A stretch of 64,000 nucleotides of DNA from an uncultured Acidobacteriia bacterium (GCA_903909435.1 CAIVVT010000241.1:25578-89577), one strand, 5' to 3'. Positions 1 through 9,701 are shown, counted from the stretch's first letter. Made by a program: numbers and translations. The notes: generated from the letters alone by a model not told the origin.

Positions 1-1082
1 CCGTCCGCGGCCAGATACTTCTCGTTTTCGCGGCAGTACACGTCGAAGAAATGCTCAACCAGCCGCGGCACGTCCTCCTTGCGGTCCCGCAGCGGCGGCA
101 GGGGGATGTTGATCACGTTCAGCCGGTAGTAAAGGTCCTGGCGGAATCTGCCGTCATCCACCATGCGCGACAAGTCGGCGTTGGTGGCGGCGATGACGCG
201 GACATCCACCCGGATCACGTCGGCCGATCCGACCGGCATGAATTCGCGCTCCTGCAAAACTCGCAGCAGCTTCACTTGCATGTCGGCCGAGAGGGTGCCG
301 ATCTCGTCGAAGAAAATCGTCCCGCGGTTCGCGGTTTCGAAGTAGCCTTTGCGATTGGCCACCGCTCCGGTGAAGGCGCCCTTGACGTGCCCGAACAGCG
401 TGCTCTCCAGCAGATCGGGCGGCAGGGAACCGGAGTTGACGCCGACGAAAGGCCGGTCGGCACGAGGCGAGTTGGCGTGGATCGCCTTGGCGATCAACTC
501 CTTGCCGGTGCCAGTTTCGCCGGTGATCAGGATGTTCGATTTCGAAGGCGCAACCTGGCTGACCAGATCCAACACGCGCTGCATCCGCTCGGACTTGCCG
601 ACGATGTTTGGAAATGCGTAGCGCTGTTTCAACGCCCGGCGCAGTTCGCGATTTTCCCGCTCCAGACGGGCACCAGCGATCTGGCGGTCGATCTCGATCA
701 CCAGCTTGTCGTTGTCCCACGGCTTCGGGATGAAGTCGTTGGCGCCGGCCTTGAGGGCCTGCACGGCTACGTCGATGGATCCATAGGCCGTGATCAGGAA
801 CACCGGGGTTTCGATGTCTCGCGCTCGAATGTCGGCCAGCAAGTCCAGACCCGAGCGGTCCGGCATCATCAGATCGAGCAGGATCAGGTCATAGATCCCG
901 CTCTCCAGTTTGCGCAAACCGTCCATCGCGCAGTCCGCCAGATGGACGGTGTATCCTTCCAGATCGAGCAGCGTTTCCAGGCTCTCCCGGATGTCGGCTT
1001 CGTCGTCGATGACGAGAATCCGCCCCCGGGTCGGCTTGTCGGCAGCCGCCACTCCATGAAACTCTACGGGTTGCTCAGGCAT
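1..1082 (-). CDS. Sigma-54-dependent response regulator (NtrC family), C-terminus cut by window edge
   Basis: Transcriptional activator partner of the histidine kinase just upstream. Reading leftward from ATG at 1082 gives about 360 codons with no stop before the edge. Residues 20-140 are a receiver domain (acidic pocket VIDDEAD, phospho-acceptor Asp near 69 in LLDLMMPD, conserved Lys in PKPWD). Residues 160-360 are an AAA+ domain with Walker A GETGTGKE (about 187), the sigma-54 contact motif GAFTGA (about 235) and Walker B FFDEIG. The Fis-type DNA-binding domain expected at the C-terminus lies outside the window. The start codon overlaps the end of the kinase gene by 8 bp, so the two are translationally coupled and form a two-component system. 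It should act at -12/-24 promoters; I did not identify its targets. Confidence 0.93.
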   Translation of the reverse strand, partial: MPEQPVEFHGVAAADKPTRGRILVIDDEADIRESLETLLDLEGYTVHLADCAMDGLRKLESGIYDLILLDLMMPDRSGLDLLADIRARDIETPVFLITAYGSIDVAVQALKAGANDFIPKPWDNDKLVIEIDRQIAGARLERENRELRRALKQRYAFPNIVGKSERMQRVLDLVSQVAPSKSNILITGETGTGKELIAKAIHANSPRADRPFVGVNSGSLPPDLLESTLFGHVKGAFTGAVANRKGYFETANRGTIFFDEIGTLSADMQVKLLRVLQEREFMPVGSADVIRVDVRVIAATNADLSRMVDDGRFRQDLYYRLNVINIPLPPLRDRKEDVPRLVEHFFDVYCRENEKYLAAD

Positions 1083-4077
1083 TCACTGTCTTCCTGACGG
1101 CGGGAAACTCCAGGCGGAATACGGTTCCTTCTCCGGGCTTCGATTCTACCTCGATTACACCACCGTGCTCTTCCACGATGCCATAGCTGACGGAGAGCCC
1201 GAGCCCTGTGCCTTTGCGGGCGCCCTTAGTGGTGAAGAAGGGATCGAAGATACGAGCCAAGTTTTCGCGGGGAATGCCCGGTCCGCTGTCCATCACCTGT
1301 ACCTGCACGCCGACGGCGTCGGGCCTGGTCCTGACCTTCAGCGCACCCCCCGATTCCATGGCGTCACGGGCATTGATGAACAGGTTCAGGAACACCTGCT
1401 GCAGCTTGCCGGCGTTGCCGCGAATCAAGGGTAGCGTGTCTTCGAGGTCCGTCTCCACGATAATCTGAGCCTTCTGGAACTGGTGCTCCAGCAGCGTCAG
1501 TGTCTCGCGCACCACCCGGTTCAAATCGATATCTTCAAAGGCGGTTGACGATGTGCGCGAGAAGTTCAGCAGGGAGTTGACGATCTCGCTGGCTCGGAAA
1601 GTCTGCCGCGCAATCTTGTCGAGCAGTTTCGACTTCTGTTCGTCGCCCGCCACCTGTTTGGCCAGCATCTGGGCGTACGTGGAGATCACCGCCAGCGGCG
1701 TGTTGACTTCGTGCGCCACGCCCGCCGCCAGCAATCCGATCGAGGACAGCTTGTCTGCCTGAACGAGTTTGCGTTCTAGCTCTTCCCGCTCCGTGATGTC
1801 ATCGAGAATCACCAACCGTCCGATGCAGGAGCCGTCCCGGGCGACCAACGGAGCGATCGCCACGTTCACCGTTACGGTCCTTCGCGATTCCTCGCGCGGG
1901 ACCGGGGCATCCTCCTCGGGAATGACCTGGACGACAGCGCCGGGTGCGCCGTTCCCGTTCCCATTGGCAGCCAGTGAGTGCGCCGCCTCACCGTTTCGCC
2001 CAGCCTGAACGGCATCCAGTGGCCGCAGCGGAATCTTGTAAAGCTGATGAACCTCCAGGCTGCCTTGCAGCACTTCGAAGTGGCTCGCCAGTTCAACCGG
2101 GAAGAGCTCCGAAAGCGGCCGTCCCAACGCGTCGTGGCGGGGGATTCCGGTCAGCCGCTCCATCTGCGAATTCCAGCTCTCCACGCGATCGTTCAATCCC
2201 GCCGCCAGCACGCCGACGTTGATGGATTCGACGATGTTCTCGCTGAACTCCTTCAGCCGCTCGTACTGCTGCATCTTGTCGGCCAGGGAGCGGTACAGCC
2301 CTGCGTTTTCAACCGCCATGCCCACGTAGCCTGAGAGCGTGGAAAGCAGGTCGATATCGTCGCTCGACAGGAAGTCGCCGGCCGCCGTGCGGCTCAAACC
2401 GAACCAAGCCAGCGTGCGACCACGGTAGGTGCAGGGGATGTAATAAGTCAGGTCGAGCCTCGCGATCGTTGCTCGAACACTGGTGGACTTGTCCCGCGCG
2501 CCCGCGCCGAGCGTACGCCCCGTCCTTTCGAAGAACAGGTAGGGGGTGGTCGGCGTCAGTTCCAGGAAGCTCAGGTCCAGGGCTTCGTCCGGCAGTTCGC
2601 CCGCGCCCTGCGAGGTGTAAAGGCTATGCAGCGTGAACCCGTTCGGGTTCGACTCGCTGGCCAGAAAGAAGGCCACCTGGCGTATCGATAGGGTGTCGAT
2701 CAACCGCTCGCCCACGCTGGCCAAAGTCCTGTCCAGGTCCATCTCCGTGCTCAACTCCCGGGCAAAACCGATCAGGGTCTGGCGGTAGTCCCAACGGTCT
2801 TTGTAGAACACGTACCGGTCGAAGCGTTTTTGGATATAGCCGCGCAAGGGTTCGAAACTGAACGCAGCCACCAACACCAGCATGATCACTGTGGTCGGGC
2901 CGAGGCCGTCGCCGCGTTGCACCAGGGTATAGACCAACATGCTCACCGCGCCAAGCACGGCCAGCGTGGAGAGCATGTACACATACCCCTGCTGGAATAT
3001 GATGTCCACGTCCATCAGCCGGTAACGCAGGATCGCGTAGGCCCAGGTGACCGGGATCAGCGCCAGGAACAGCACGGCCAGGCGCATCTCCGGAGTCGGC
3101 ACGATGCCGGCGACATAGGGTATCGCGTAGAACACGGTGAACGGGCCCATACCGGCCAGCGTGCCGTTGCGCAGCCACTTGATCTGCTGGCGGATGATCG
3201 GGTCGTCTGCGCGCCGGTAACTGAGATGCAAAAGCACGGCACCTACGCAGTACGAAATGCAGTACACCAGCAGCCAGACCTTATCCAGCAACCAGCGCAG
3301 CATCACTTCCGACAACGCCGTGCGCACCACGCCGGAAGTCACGCCGAGGAGCAGCGCAATTAACGACAGGGCAGGGAGGTAAACCGAAATCGCCTTCCAG
3401 CGGGTCCAGCCGGGACGAGGCTCGGGGAACGTGAGACAGAAATGCAGGAACAGCGCCGCCGCGAACATGGCCGCCGCGAAATTGCCAAGATAGATCCCGG
3501 TGTCGAAACTGTTCAGTTTGCCGGTGAAGTGAAACGTGTGCAGGACAAAACTAGAGAGGCAAATCAGGTAAAAGTGCAGCGAATGGGCCGCTCTGTTACG
3601 CCGGATGAACAGGAATAGTCCGATGATCAAATACGCGGCGCCGACAGCGTATTGATACAGCAAGGCCTGGTCGGCGCTGGTGTCCGAAACGATCACCTGG
3701 GCCGTGATTTCCACGCCGTTGCGATTGAGAACGTACTCCGCCTTGCCCCAAGCGCCCACCGATTTAAGAACCTGGGGGACGTCAGTAGCCTGACGGACGG
3801 GCACCCCCGACTTGTTGAACCGGCCACCAATCCGGAGCAGTTCGTCTCCCAGGCGAATTCCGGCCTGATCGGCAGGGCCCGCCTGCTCGACGTTCATGGC
3901 AATCACGCTGATGGATTTGTCGGGAGAGGAAGCGTCCAGGTGGTCTGTCCAGGTCACTCCGTCGTCGGGCAGTCGGAACAGGTCCTGTTGCTGGTAATTG
4001 ATGACGGCGCAAACAACCAGAGTCGCGGTCAGTACGACCAACAGCGCGCTACCGATTTGGGCCTTCAAGTCCGACAT
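1075..4077 (-). CDS. Membrane sensor histidine kinase with PDZ, multi-TM, GAF and PAS regions
   Basis: Large (1000 aa) sensor kinase coupled to the sigma-54 regulator. Order of parts: TM helix at residues 8-28; an extracytoplasmic PDZ-like region at about 45-130 ([15 protein letters not shown] is the typical carboxylate-loop and ligand-groove pattern); about seven further TM helices between 138 and 400; a GAF-like region around 430-605; a PAS region around 615-780 with a low-complexity Asn/Gly/Ala insert; HisKA with the phospho-acceptor in [11 protein letters not shown] (His near 788); and HATPase_c with the N box ([10 protein letters not shown]), G1 (DSGPGIP) and G2 (GTGLGLS). All catalytic boxes look intact. 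The PDZ module facing outside suggests sensing of exposed protein C-termini or envelope damage, but that is inference. It ends in NA followed by TGA, inside which the regulator's ATG begins. Confidence 0.93.
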   Translation of the reverse strand: MSDLKAQIGSALLVVLTATLVVCAVINYQQQDLFRLPDDGVTWTDHLDASSPDKSISVIAMNVEQAGPADQAGIRLGDELLRIGGRFNKSGVPVRQATDVPQVLKSVGAWGKAEYVLNRNGVEITAQVIVSDTSADQALLYQYAVGAAYLIIGLFLFIRRNRAAHSLHFYLICLSSFVLHTFHFTGKLNSFDTGIYLGNFAAAMFAAALFLHFCLTFPEPRPGWTRWKAISVYLPALSLIALLLGVTSGVVRTALSEVMLRWLLDKVWLLVYCISYCVGAVLLHLSYRRADDPIIRQQIKWLRNGTLAGMGPFTVFYAIPYVAGIVPTPEMRLAVLFLALIPVTWAYAILRYRLMDVDIIFQQGYVYMLSTLAVLGAVSMLVYTLVQRGDGLGPTTVIMLVLVAAFSFEPLRGYIQKRFDRYVFYKDRWDYRQTLIGFARELSTEMDLDRTLASVGERLIDTLSIRQVAFFLASESNPNGFTLHSLYTSQGAGELPDEALDLSFLELTPTTPYLFFERTGRTLGAGARDKSTSVRATIARLDLTYYIPCTYRGRTLAWFGLSRTAAGDFLSSDDIDLLSTLSGYVGMAVENAGLYRSLADKMQQYERLKEFSENIVESINVGVLAAGLNDRVESWNSQMERLTGIPRHDALGRPLSELFPVELASHFEVLQGSLEVHQLYKIPLRPLDAVQAGRNGEAAHSLAANGNGNGAPGAVVQVIPEEDAPVPREESRRTVTVNVAIAPLVARDGSCIGRLVILDDITEREELERKLVQADKLSSIGLLAAGVAHEVNTPLAVISTYAQMLAKQVAGDEQKSKLLDKIARQTFRASEIVNSLLNFSRTSSTAFEDIDLNRVVRETLTLLEHQFQKAQIIVETDLEDTLPLIRGNAGKLQQVFLNLFINARDAMESGGALKVRTRPDAVGVQVQVMDSGPGIPRENLARIFDPFFTTKGARKGTGLGLSVSYGIVEEHGGVIEVESKPGEGTVFRLEFPAVRKTVNA

Positions 4078-4104
4078 GCCAGGCTGGATCTCTCACTAAT
4101 GGAA

Positions 4105-4120
4105 AGGGGTATACACCCCT
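4105..4120 (-). promoter_or_regulatory. Small perfect hairpin in the leader of the PDZ kinase gene
   Basis: AGGGGT (4105-4110) and ACCCCT (4115-4120) are perfect arms around a 4-nt ATAC loop, 28 bp upstream of the kinase start. It could be an operator half-site pair or an mRNA leader hairpin. No T-run follows, so it is not a terminator. The role is unknown. Confidence 0.3.
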
Positions 4121-4144
4121 CCCTGCCATTCAGCTTAGCAAGCT

Positions 4145-4174
4145 GGATACCAAACCTTTGCGGTTATCCAAACC
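4145..4174 (-). promoter_or_regulatory. GGATACCAAA-type repeat upstream of the PDZ kinase
   Basis: GGATACCAAAC (4145-4155) is followed at a spacing of about 18 bp by a looser copy, GTTATCCAAAC (4163-4173). On the transcribed strand these read as two TTTGG(T/A)-type half-sites 70-100 bp upstream of the kinase start. The exact 10-mer recurs twice upstream of gap (18201-18226), so it may be a shared operator or promoter element. This is pattern only, with no known regulator assigned. Confidence 0.3.
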
Positions 4175-4322
4175 ACGTTTCTAAAGGGGTTCCCATGCGC
4201 CGGGAGACCTCGTCGTGGTGAGTATGCCGATTCTTGTAGTATTTGGCTACTGAATTCGGGAGTTTTCCTCTGGGAATCCTCGTGGACAGCGTCGCGTTTG
4301 CCCTCTGGTCGCGCCGGTCGGA

Positions 4323-5168
4323 TCAGGAATCCCGCAGACGCTTGAGCAGCTCAACCGCGTTCTTCAGGGTCAATGCGTGCGGCTCGTCGCCATGCACGCC
4401 CGACTCCACGTTGATGGTGCCCACGAAGCCGCTATCCCGGACCGTGCGCACGAACTTCGCGATGTTCACCGCACCGGAGCCCAATGGTCGCTCGGTTCCG
4501 AGCGCGCCCGGGGTCGCGGGATTGGGCCAGTCGCCGTCCTTGCCGTGGATCGAAACGACGTGCGGAGCCAGCAGTTTGTAAGCCGCAACCGGCTCGCCGC
4601 TGCCGTACAGAACCATGTTTGCCGGATCGAAGTTGATCTTCACGTTCGAGCGGTTCACGTCGCGGAAGAACTGCAAAAGCAACTCCGCCGGCTCCTGCCC
4701 GGTTTCCAGGCTGAACGTCATCCCGAGGCTGGCGGCATAGTCCGCGATCCGCCGCACCACGTCGCGCACGGCCAGATAGTCCGGGTCGCCGCGGTCTTCG
4801 GGCACGAATCCGACGTGACAGCCGAAGCTCCCGACTCCAAGGGCAGCGCCAAAATCGATCACCTCGCGGGTGCGCAGTTCGCGCGCGGCGCGCGTTGCCC
4901 GCGGCATGAAGCCGACCGTCCGGACGACTGTCGGAATGTCGTCATAGCGCTCGCCTTCATATGCGGCGAACACTGTCGCGACGCCAAGCCCGGACTCAGC
5001 CAGCGCTTTGCGATAAGCCTCCGCCAATTGCGGCGACAACTTGCGCTCTCCGGTCACCGCGAGCTGGCAGGCCTCGACGCCCAGATCCAGTATCTCGGCG
5101 ACGGTCGCCACGGCCTCGTCGCTGATCCAATAGAACACGCCGACCGTCAGGTCTCTTAGAACTTGCAT
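4323..5168 (-). CDS. Sugar phosphate isomerase/epimerase (xylose-isomerase-like TIM barrel)
   Basis: Cytoplasmic TIM-barrel protein of 281 aa, the usual size for this AP-endonuclease-2-like isomerase family. The four metal or catalytic positions expected on barrel strands can be seen: Glu in SLETGQEP, Asp and Asn in NFDPANM, His in VSIHGKDGD, and Glu in NVESGVHG near the C-terminus. These proteins interconvert ketose and aldose sugars or epimerise sugar acids; the substrate cannot be read from sequence. Its start lies inside the end of the upstream Gfo/Idh/MocA oxidoreductase gene (13-bp overlap), so the two are a coupled operon. That pairing is typical of inositol- or 3-keto-sugar-type catabolism. 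There is no signal peptide. Confidence 0.85.
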   Translation of the reverse strand: MQVLRDLTVGVFYWISDEAVATVAEILDLGVEACQLAVTGERKLSPQLAEAYRKALAESGLGVATVFAAYEGERYDDIPTVVRTVGFMPRATRAARELRTREVIDFGAALGVGSFGCHVGFVPEDRGDPDYLAVRDVVRRIADYAASLGMTFSLETGQEPAELLLQFFRDVNRSNVKINFDPANMVLYGSGEPVAAYKLLAPHVVSIHGKDGDWPNPATPGALGTERPLGSGAVNIAKFVRTVRDSGFVGTINVESGVHGDEPHALTLKNAVELLKRLRDS

Positions 5169-6172
5169 GACAGAACCTCTCCTTTGCGGGCTCGCGATTC
5201 CTGGGCCAGTCTGGTCAGCCGCACGGCCGCCGCGGAACTTTCAGGCGTGCACCGCGCCGGCTTGGTATTCGTCCGGCAGCACTCGGCGAAGTACGCGATT
5301 TCCGCCTGGTAGCCGTCGATATCCGCCTGCGGTTCGAGCGATTCCGAGCCGTCGGCGGAGTGGAACTTGGGCGGGCGGCCGGCCGAACTGAAATCGAGCG
5401 TCCCGTTCTCGCCCGATACGGTGTACTCCATCGAGAACGGGTATGACTTCGGATGGTGCCAGCCGCCGCTCACGGTCACGCTGGCGATGTCGGGATAGTG
5501 CAGTTGCGCGGTCAGTACGTCCAGCCCCCGGCTGAGCTCTTCAACGCCCCAGGCCGAGATCGCTTGCGGAGCGCCGAAGGCGGCCAAAACCATGTCGAAA
5601 TCGTGGATCAGCAGGTCGAAAACGCCGCCGCCGCTCTGTGTCCGGTCACCCATCCACAGGGACCACGCAGGAGCCGCGCAGCGCCGCCGGAAAAGCGCGC
5701 TATGTACCGGTCCCAGACGCCCGGAGGAGACTCCGTCGAGCAGCGGCTGGTAAGCCGGGAAGAAGCGCAGCACATGCGCCGACATCAGGACCCGGCCGAC
5801 CTTGTCCGCCGCCTCGATCAGGCGGTCGCACTCGGCCCCGTCCAACCCCATGGGCTTCTCCACCAAAACGTGTTTGCCCGCCGCGAGTGCGGCCAGAGCG
5901 ACGGGTGCATGCAACCGAGTTGGCAAGCACAGGTCCACGGCGTCTACGTCGGCGTTCCGAACGCACTCGAAGGCATCCGAGTACTTGCCGGCTGAAGAGA
6001 AATCAAACGTCTCGCCGCTCACGTCCAGATTGCCCTGAATCCCGGACAGATCTCCCGACAGCGCCTTGGGATCGTCCGAGGAGACGGCGCCAATCTCGAC
6101 ACCGGGAGTACTTCGCCAACCCTTCAAATGGGTCAACCCCATAAAACCGAGGCCAACAACAGCAACTTTCAT
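5156..6172 (-). CDS. Gfo/Idh/MocA family NAD(P)-dependent oxidoreductase
   Basis: Cytoplasmic sugar dehydrogenase, 338 aa. The N-terminal Rossmann fold begins at residue 3 (VAVVGLGFMGLTH, the glycine-rich dinucleotide loop). The family signature EKPMG, with the catalytic Lys, follows CLPTRLHAPVAL around residues 85-110. The C-terminal alpha/beta domain has GGGVFDLLIHDFD around 180-195, where Asp and His are catalytic in relatives such as inositol dehydrogenase. The substrate is probably a sugar or cyclitol. It is the first gene of the pair with the isomerase downstream. The ATG at 6172 is supported by the immediate start of the Rossmann strand; the ribosome-binding site is weak. Confidence 0.9.
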   Translation of the reverse strand: MKVAVVGLGFMGLTHLKGWRSTPGVEIGAVSSDDPKALSGDLSGIQGNLDVSGETFDFSSAGKYSDAFECVRNADVDAVDLCLPTRLHAPVALAALAAGKHVLVEKPMGLDGAECDRLIEAADKVGRVLMSAHVLRFFPAYQPLLDGVSSGRLGPVHSALFRRRCAAPAWSLWMGDRTQSGGGVFDLLIHDFDMVLAAFGAPQAISAWGVEELSRGLDVLTAQLHYPDIASVTVSGGWHHPKSYPFSMEYTVSGENGTLDFSSAGRPPKFHSADGSESLEPQADIDGYQAEIAYFAECCRTNTKPARCTPESSAAAVRLTRLAQESRARKGEVLSCKF

Positions 6173-6390
6173 GACAGTCGCTATCGTAGCAATCCCGGAC
6201 GCCCGGTGGGCTCGCTCCGCTCGTGGGTGCGTGCTCTTCCGGTCCCCTAAGCCGGCATCAGAGTTTCAGATTGGGGCTGAACAAGTGGCGCGGGTGAATC
6301 ATCGCCCCTTATTCGCTGACAGTCTTTTCGGATGGAGTTCCAAGCCGGCCACCGGGCTATATTTTTTAGTTAAGCTGAAACCAAGTCATC

Positions 6391-7500
6391 ATGAGCGCTT
6401 TTCCCCAATCCGCGACTTCGCCGACTTTTCTCGCCGATCTCGATCCAAATCCGCTCGTGATTCTTGGTCAGGATCGCCGAATCCTATACGCCAACCCCGC
6501 AGCTCAAGCCTTGAATGCGCCCAAAAATGGCGGTCGCATGGAAGGACTCAAACTTGGAGAGGTTCTGCGTTGCATTCATAGCCAGGAGCTCGAAGGCTGT
6601 GGGGATACGCCGGCGTGCCTTTATTGTGGCGCCAACCTATCCATTCGGCTCGGGCTGGAGCAAGGGGCCCCCAGCACATCGGAATGCCGCATTACGGCAA
6701 CTACGGCTGGCGGCGAGTGCAGCCTTGAGTACAGCATTCAAAGCCGGCCGGTGGAATGGAATGGCGAGCCGGCGGTCTTTTGCGCGCTAAACGACATCAG
6801 CCACGAGAAGCGGCGCAGGGTGCTCGAGAGGATCTTCTTCCATGACATCCTGAACACTGCCGGGTCGGTCAAGGGGCTCTCCGAAATCCTGCTCATGGAG
6901 CGGCAGGACATGGAAAGCGCCGAACTGGCCGAACTGTTAAAGATGATGCGCGACAGCTGTGACGTCATGCTGGACGAGATTCGCAACCAGCAAGTGCTGC
7001 TCGCCGCCGAGACCGGTCAACTCGCCACGCGATGGAAGCAAGTCGCGGTTGCGGAGTGCATGGCTGAGGCGGCCATGGTGGCCTCGCATTGGCCCGTCGC
7101 AGCCGCGAAGCAAATTGTCCCCTCCTACCCGTCCGAGCACGCGACATTTCTCACCGATCCTACCCTCGTTGGGCGGGTCTTGATGAACCTATTGAAGAAC
7201 GCGCTTGAGGCGTTGTCCGCTGGCGAAGAAGTGCGCATCGGTGGCAGGTTGGTGGACGATCACGTCGAGTTCTCCGTCTGGAACCCGGGAGTCATCCCGG
7301 CGGCGACACGCCTACAGATCTTCCAGCGCTCGTTTTCGACGAAGGGGGCCGGACGGGGAACGGGCACGTACTCCGTCCGGCTGCTCACCGAAAGCTACCT
7401 GCAGGGCAAGGTCTCGTTCACCTCCAGCCAGCGGGACGGGACGACATTCACTGTGCGCCTCCCCTTGCGGCCGAAAGCCCGCCTGACCATCGCCGAGTAG
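6391..7500 (+). CDS. Soluble PAS sensor histidine kinase with a four-cysteine motif
   Basis: Orphan histidine kinase, 369 aa, with no TM segment, so cytosolic. Residues 12-140 are a PAS-like domain containing four cysteines spaced C61-x8-C70-x5-C76-x2-C79, followed by GA; this looks like a metal or redox site. A dimerisation helix carries the H box FFHDILNTAG with His151. HATPase_c follows, with N box LMNLLKNALEAL and G2-like GAGRGTGTYSV; the G1 motif is weak (WNPGVIP). The HDILN-type H box is typical of a family of soluble kinases. No response regulator is adjacent, and the flanking genes are sugar metabolism genes on the other strand. The start at 6391 has no strong ribosome-binding site. 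Confidence 0.85.
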   Translation: MSAFPQSATSPTFLADLDPNPLVILGQDRRILYANPAAQALNAPKNGGRMEGLKLGEVLRCIHSQELEGCGDTPACLYCGANLSIRLGLEQGAPSTSECRITATTAGGECSLEYSIQSRPVEWNGEPAVFCALNDISHEKRRRVLERIFFHDILNTAGSVKGLSEILLMERQDMESAELAELLKMMRDSCDVMLDEIRNQQVLLAAETGQLATRWKQVAVAECMAEAAMVASHWPVAAAKQIVPSYPSEHATFLTDPTLVGRVLMNLLKNALEALSAGEEVRIGGRLVDDHVEFSVWNPGVIPAATRLQIFQRSFSTKGAGRGTGTYSVRLLTESYLQGKVSFTSSQRDGTTFTVRLPLRPKARLTIAE

Positions 7501-7549
7501 CCCCCCACCCGTCGCGGGTTCGTCCTGGCGCCCTGCGGAGCGACGCCGA

Positions 7550-7574
7550 GTACGAGACTTGCCAAGCCTCGTAC
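7550..7574. terminator. Hairpin between convergent genes
   Basis: GTACGAG (7550-7556) and CTCGTAC (7568-7574) are perfect 7-bp arms, with CTT/AAG able to extend the stem inside. It lies in the 100-bp gap between the convergent kinase and isomerase genes, where a bidirectional terminator is expected. No clear T-run, so the call is tentative. Confidence 0.4.
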
Positions 7575-7603
7575 CCCGTCGATGTTCAAACTGCGCTTGA
7601 GCT

Positions 7604-8653
7604 CTATTTCACTCCCAGAATGCGGCGATTGCGCGACGCGTCGCTGGCCGCGCCTGCGAAGTCGTCGAACGCTTTCGTCGGCACGTCGATCAGGTGCGAC
7701 GCGATGAACGGAGCCCCTTCGGCGGCTCCCTGCGCGGAGTCCTTAAAGCAGCACTCCCACTCAAGCACCGCCCAGGACTTGTAGCCCGCTGCGGTCAGAC
7801 GCGTGAAAACCTGTTTGAAATCGACCTGTCCGTCGCCGAGGCTGCGGAAGCGGCCCGGACGCTCTTGCCAGCCCGAGAAACTGCCGTATACGCCGGCCTT
7901 GGCCGACGGACGGAACTCGGCGTCCTTCACGTGGAACGCCTTGATGCGGCTGCCGTAGACGTCGATGAAACCGACGTGGTCGAGGCACTGTAAGATGAAA
8001 TGCGACGGATCGTACAGGATATTCACGCGCGGGTGGTTGCCTGTCGCTCCCAGGAAGCGTTCAAAGGTCACACCGTCGTGCAGATCCTCGCCGGGATGCA
8101 ACTCGTAGGCGATATCCACGCCAAACTTGTCGGCGTAATCGAGCAGCGGCTTCCAGCGCTTGGCGAGTTCCTTGAACCCCTCCTCCACCAGTCCGCCGGG
8201 ACGCTGCGGCCATGGATACATGAATGGCCAAAGCAGGGCGCCGGAAAACGACGGCAGGGTTTTCAGACCGAGGTTCGCCGTAGCCTTGATGGCGAGTTTC
8301 ATCTGGTTGACGGCCCACGCGGTGCGGGCCTTGGGGTCGCCGCGGACTTCCGGCGCGGCAAAGGAATCGAACAGGTCGTCATAGGCCGGGTGTACCGCGA
8401 CGAGCTGCCCCATCAGGTGCGATGCCAGTTCCGTGATCTCGAGGCCGTTGGTCTGACCCTTCAAGTCGTGGCAATAGGTCTTCGACGAGGCGGCCTTTTC
8501 GAGGTCGATCAGGCGGGCGTCCCATGCCGGGATCTGCGTGCCGATGTAGCCCAGCGACTTCGCCCAGGCCGTGATGTTCGGCAGGTTATTGAAGGGGGCT
8601 TCGTCGCCCATGAACTGCGCGAGAAAAATAGCCGGTCCTTTAATTTGAGCCAT
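7604..8653 (-). CDS. Sugar phosphate isomerase/epimerase (TIM barrel)
   Basis: Second TIM-barrel isomerase of the region, 349 aa, unlike the shorter one at 4.3 kb in length and sequence. Metal-binding candidates are Glu in AYELHPGED, Asp and His in LYDPSHF, His and Asp in FHVKDAEF, and Glu in VLEWECC. The long insertion around residues 260-280 and the strongly conserved FHVKDAE segment resemble isomerases that sit with Gfo/Idh/MocA dehydrogenases in sugar or inositol catabolism. Cytoplasmic. The ATG at 8653 is preceded by a GAAAGG-type ribosome-binding site. Monocistronic here, because the neighbours on both sides point the other way. Substrate unknown. Confidence 0.85.
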   Translation of the reverse strand: MAQIKGPAIFLAQFMGDEAPFNNLPNITAWAKSLGYIGTQIPAWDARLIDLEKAASSKTYCHDLKGQTNGLEITELASHLMGQLVAVHPAYDDLFDSFAAPEVRGDPKARTAWAVNQMKLAIKATANLGLKTLPSFSGALLWPFMYPWPQRPGGLVEEGFKELAKRWKPLLDYADKFGVDIAYELHPGEDLHDGVTFERFLGATGNHPRVNILYDPSHFILQCLDHVGFIDVYGSRIKAFHVKDAEFRPSAKAGVYGSFSGWQERPGRFRSLGDGQVDFKQVFTRLTAAGYKSWAVLEWECCFKDSAQGAAEGAPFIASHLIDVPTKAFDDFAGAASDASRNRRILGVK

Positions 8654-8948
8654 GGTTTGCCTTTCGGAGGTTTGGAGAGATTCTTCAGCTTCCTCGATGA
8701 ATCTATCGCTTCAGGGGGTCGGAATGCAAAACGCGGAGCGTATGTTGACTATTCCCGACCTTTCGTTTGGGGTGCGGCAGAGGATCCGATTTGCCGGTCC
8801 AGAATTACTCCTGACGGTGACGCTGGCAGCCTACGCGCCGGTGCGGCGAGCGGGTCAATTCGCGTATCTGCGGGCGTCTTCCCGGGTTGAGGATCTACAA
8901 TGACTTTGTTGACATGAGCGCCGAAAATCACGTGCGGAGACCTCTGTG

Positions 8949-9701
8949 ATGAATGGCAATTACTTCGCCGTGTTGACTGGCGATATCATCCAGTCCAGCC
9001 TGCTGCCACCCATTCAACTCGAGTCGGTTCGCTCCACCTTGATCAGCTCGATCAACGCGGTCAGACGCTGGAAGCGAGGGATGGTCCAAGGGAAGCCGGA
9101 GTTTTTTCGGGGGGATGCGTGGCAGTTGCTGCTGACCGATCCCGCCATGGCCCTGCGCGTCGCCATCCATCTGCGGGCCTGCCTCCTGGCGGGGGGACTG
9201 GCCGATACCCGGATCGCCATCGGGTTGGGTGAAGTCCAGGAGATTTCCCATGAGCGGGTCTCACTATCTACCGGGCAGGCCTTTGTTCTTTCCGGTAGAG
9301 CTTTGGACAGGATGACCCGCTATTCGAACCTGACCATCGAAGTCCCGCAGTCGGCCGGACCACTATCGGCATGGCTGCCGGTTGCCGGTCATCTTTGCGA
9401 TTCGCTGATCGGCCAGTGGACCACGCGGCAGGCCCAACTCGTGCGCAGCGCCCTCAATCCGAACGAACCGGATACTGAGAAGATCGGCCAATCGTTGCGG
9501 CCCGCCGTCTCCAAGCAGGCTGTGGCCAAGGGACTCAGCGGTGCAAATTGGTACGTCCTGCGGGAAGCTGTTCGGCTATTCGAAGAGACATCCTGGGGGA
9601 TAATCCTCAATTCAGGTGCCCAGACAACCGAAAAGGGTTGTCTGCTGCCAGACAACCGAAAAGGGTTGTCTGAGCGACGTCAATCGAAAATGGGCGTCTA
9701 A
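8949..9701 (+). CDS. SatD-like protein (possible nucleotide-cyclase-like fold plus HTH)
   Basis: About 250 aa, soluble. The N-terminus FAVLTGDIIQSS and the later FFRGDAWQLLL (residues 50-65) are the two acidic motifs I associate with the SatD family. Their layout, an Asp on strand 1 and a Gly-Asp turn about 45 residues on, resembles class III cyclase or palm-type polymerase cores; catalysis is inference. Residues 155-215 look like a winged HTH (WTTRQAQLV, a gap, SKQAVAKGL). The last 25 or so residues are encoded by three 28-bp hairpin repeats and look like an appended tail. GTG at 8946 and ATG at 8949 are both possible; the GGAG at 8936 suits ATG. The DUF3307-like membrane gene follows after 5 bp, as an apparent two-gene unit. 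Confidence 0.72.
   Translation: MNGNYFAVLTGDIIQSSLLPPIQLESVRSTLISSINAVRRWKRGMVQGKPEFFRGDAWQLLLTDPAMALRVAIHLRACLLAGGLADTRIAIGLGEVQEISHERVSLSTGQAFVLSGRALDRMTRYSNLTIEVPQSAGPLSAWLPVAGHLCDSLIGQWTTRQAQLVRSALNPNEPDTEKIGQSLRPAVSKQAVAKGLSGANWYVLREAVRLFEETSWGIILNSGAQTTEKGCLLPDNRKGLSERRQSKMGV
9621..9700 (+). repeat. Three 28-bp tandem hairpin repeats at the satD/DUF3307 junction
   Basis: Copies begin at 9621, 9649 and 9677 with an exact 28-bp period. Copies 1 and 2 are identical over 24 bp: 9-bp arms CAGACAACC / GGTTGTCTG around a GAAAAG loop. Copy 3 matches 16 of 24 positions but still folds (arms 9676-9684 and 9690-9698, with one mismatch and one G-U-type pair), which suggests the fold is maintained. 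The array is translated as the tail of the SatD-like protein, contains its stop codon, and ends 7 bp before the next ATG. It could therefore control processing or translation of the downstream gene. Confidence 0.85.

Noticed and set aside
51..1097. Plus-strand 348-codon open frame over the response regulator
   Set aside because: Shadow of the minus-strand sigma-54 regulator: no ribosome-binding site and no family pattern, while the opposite frame shows receiver and AAA+ motifs.
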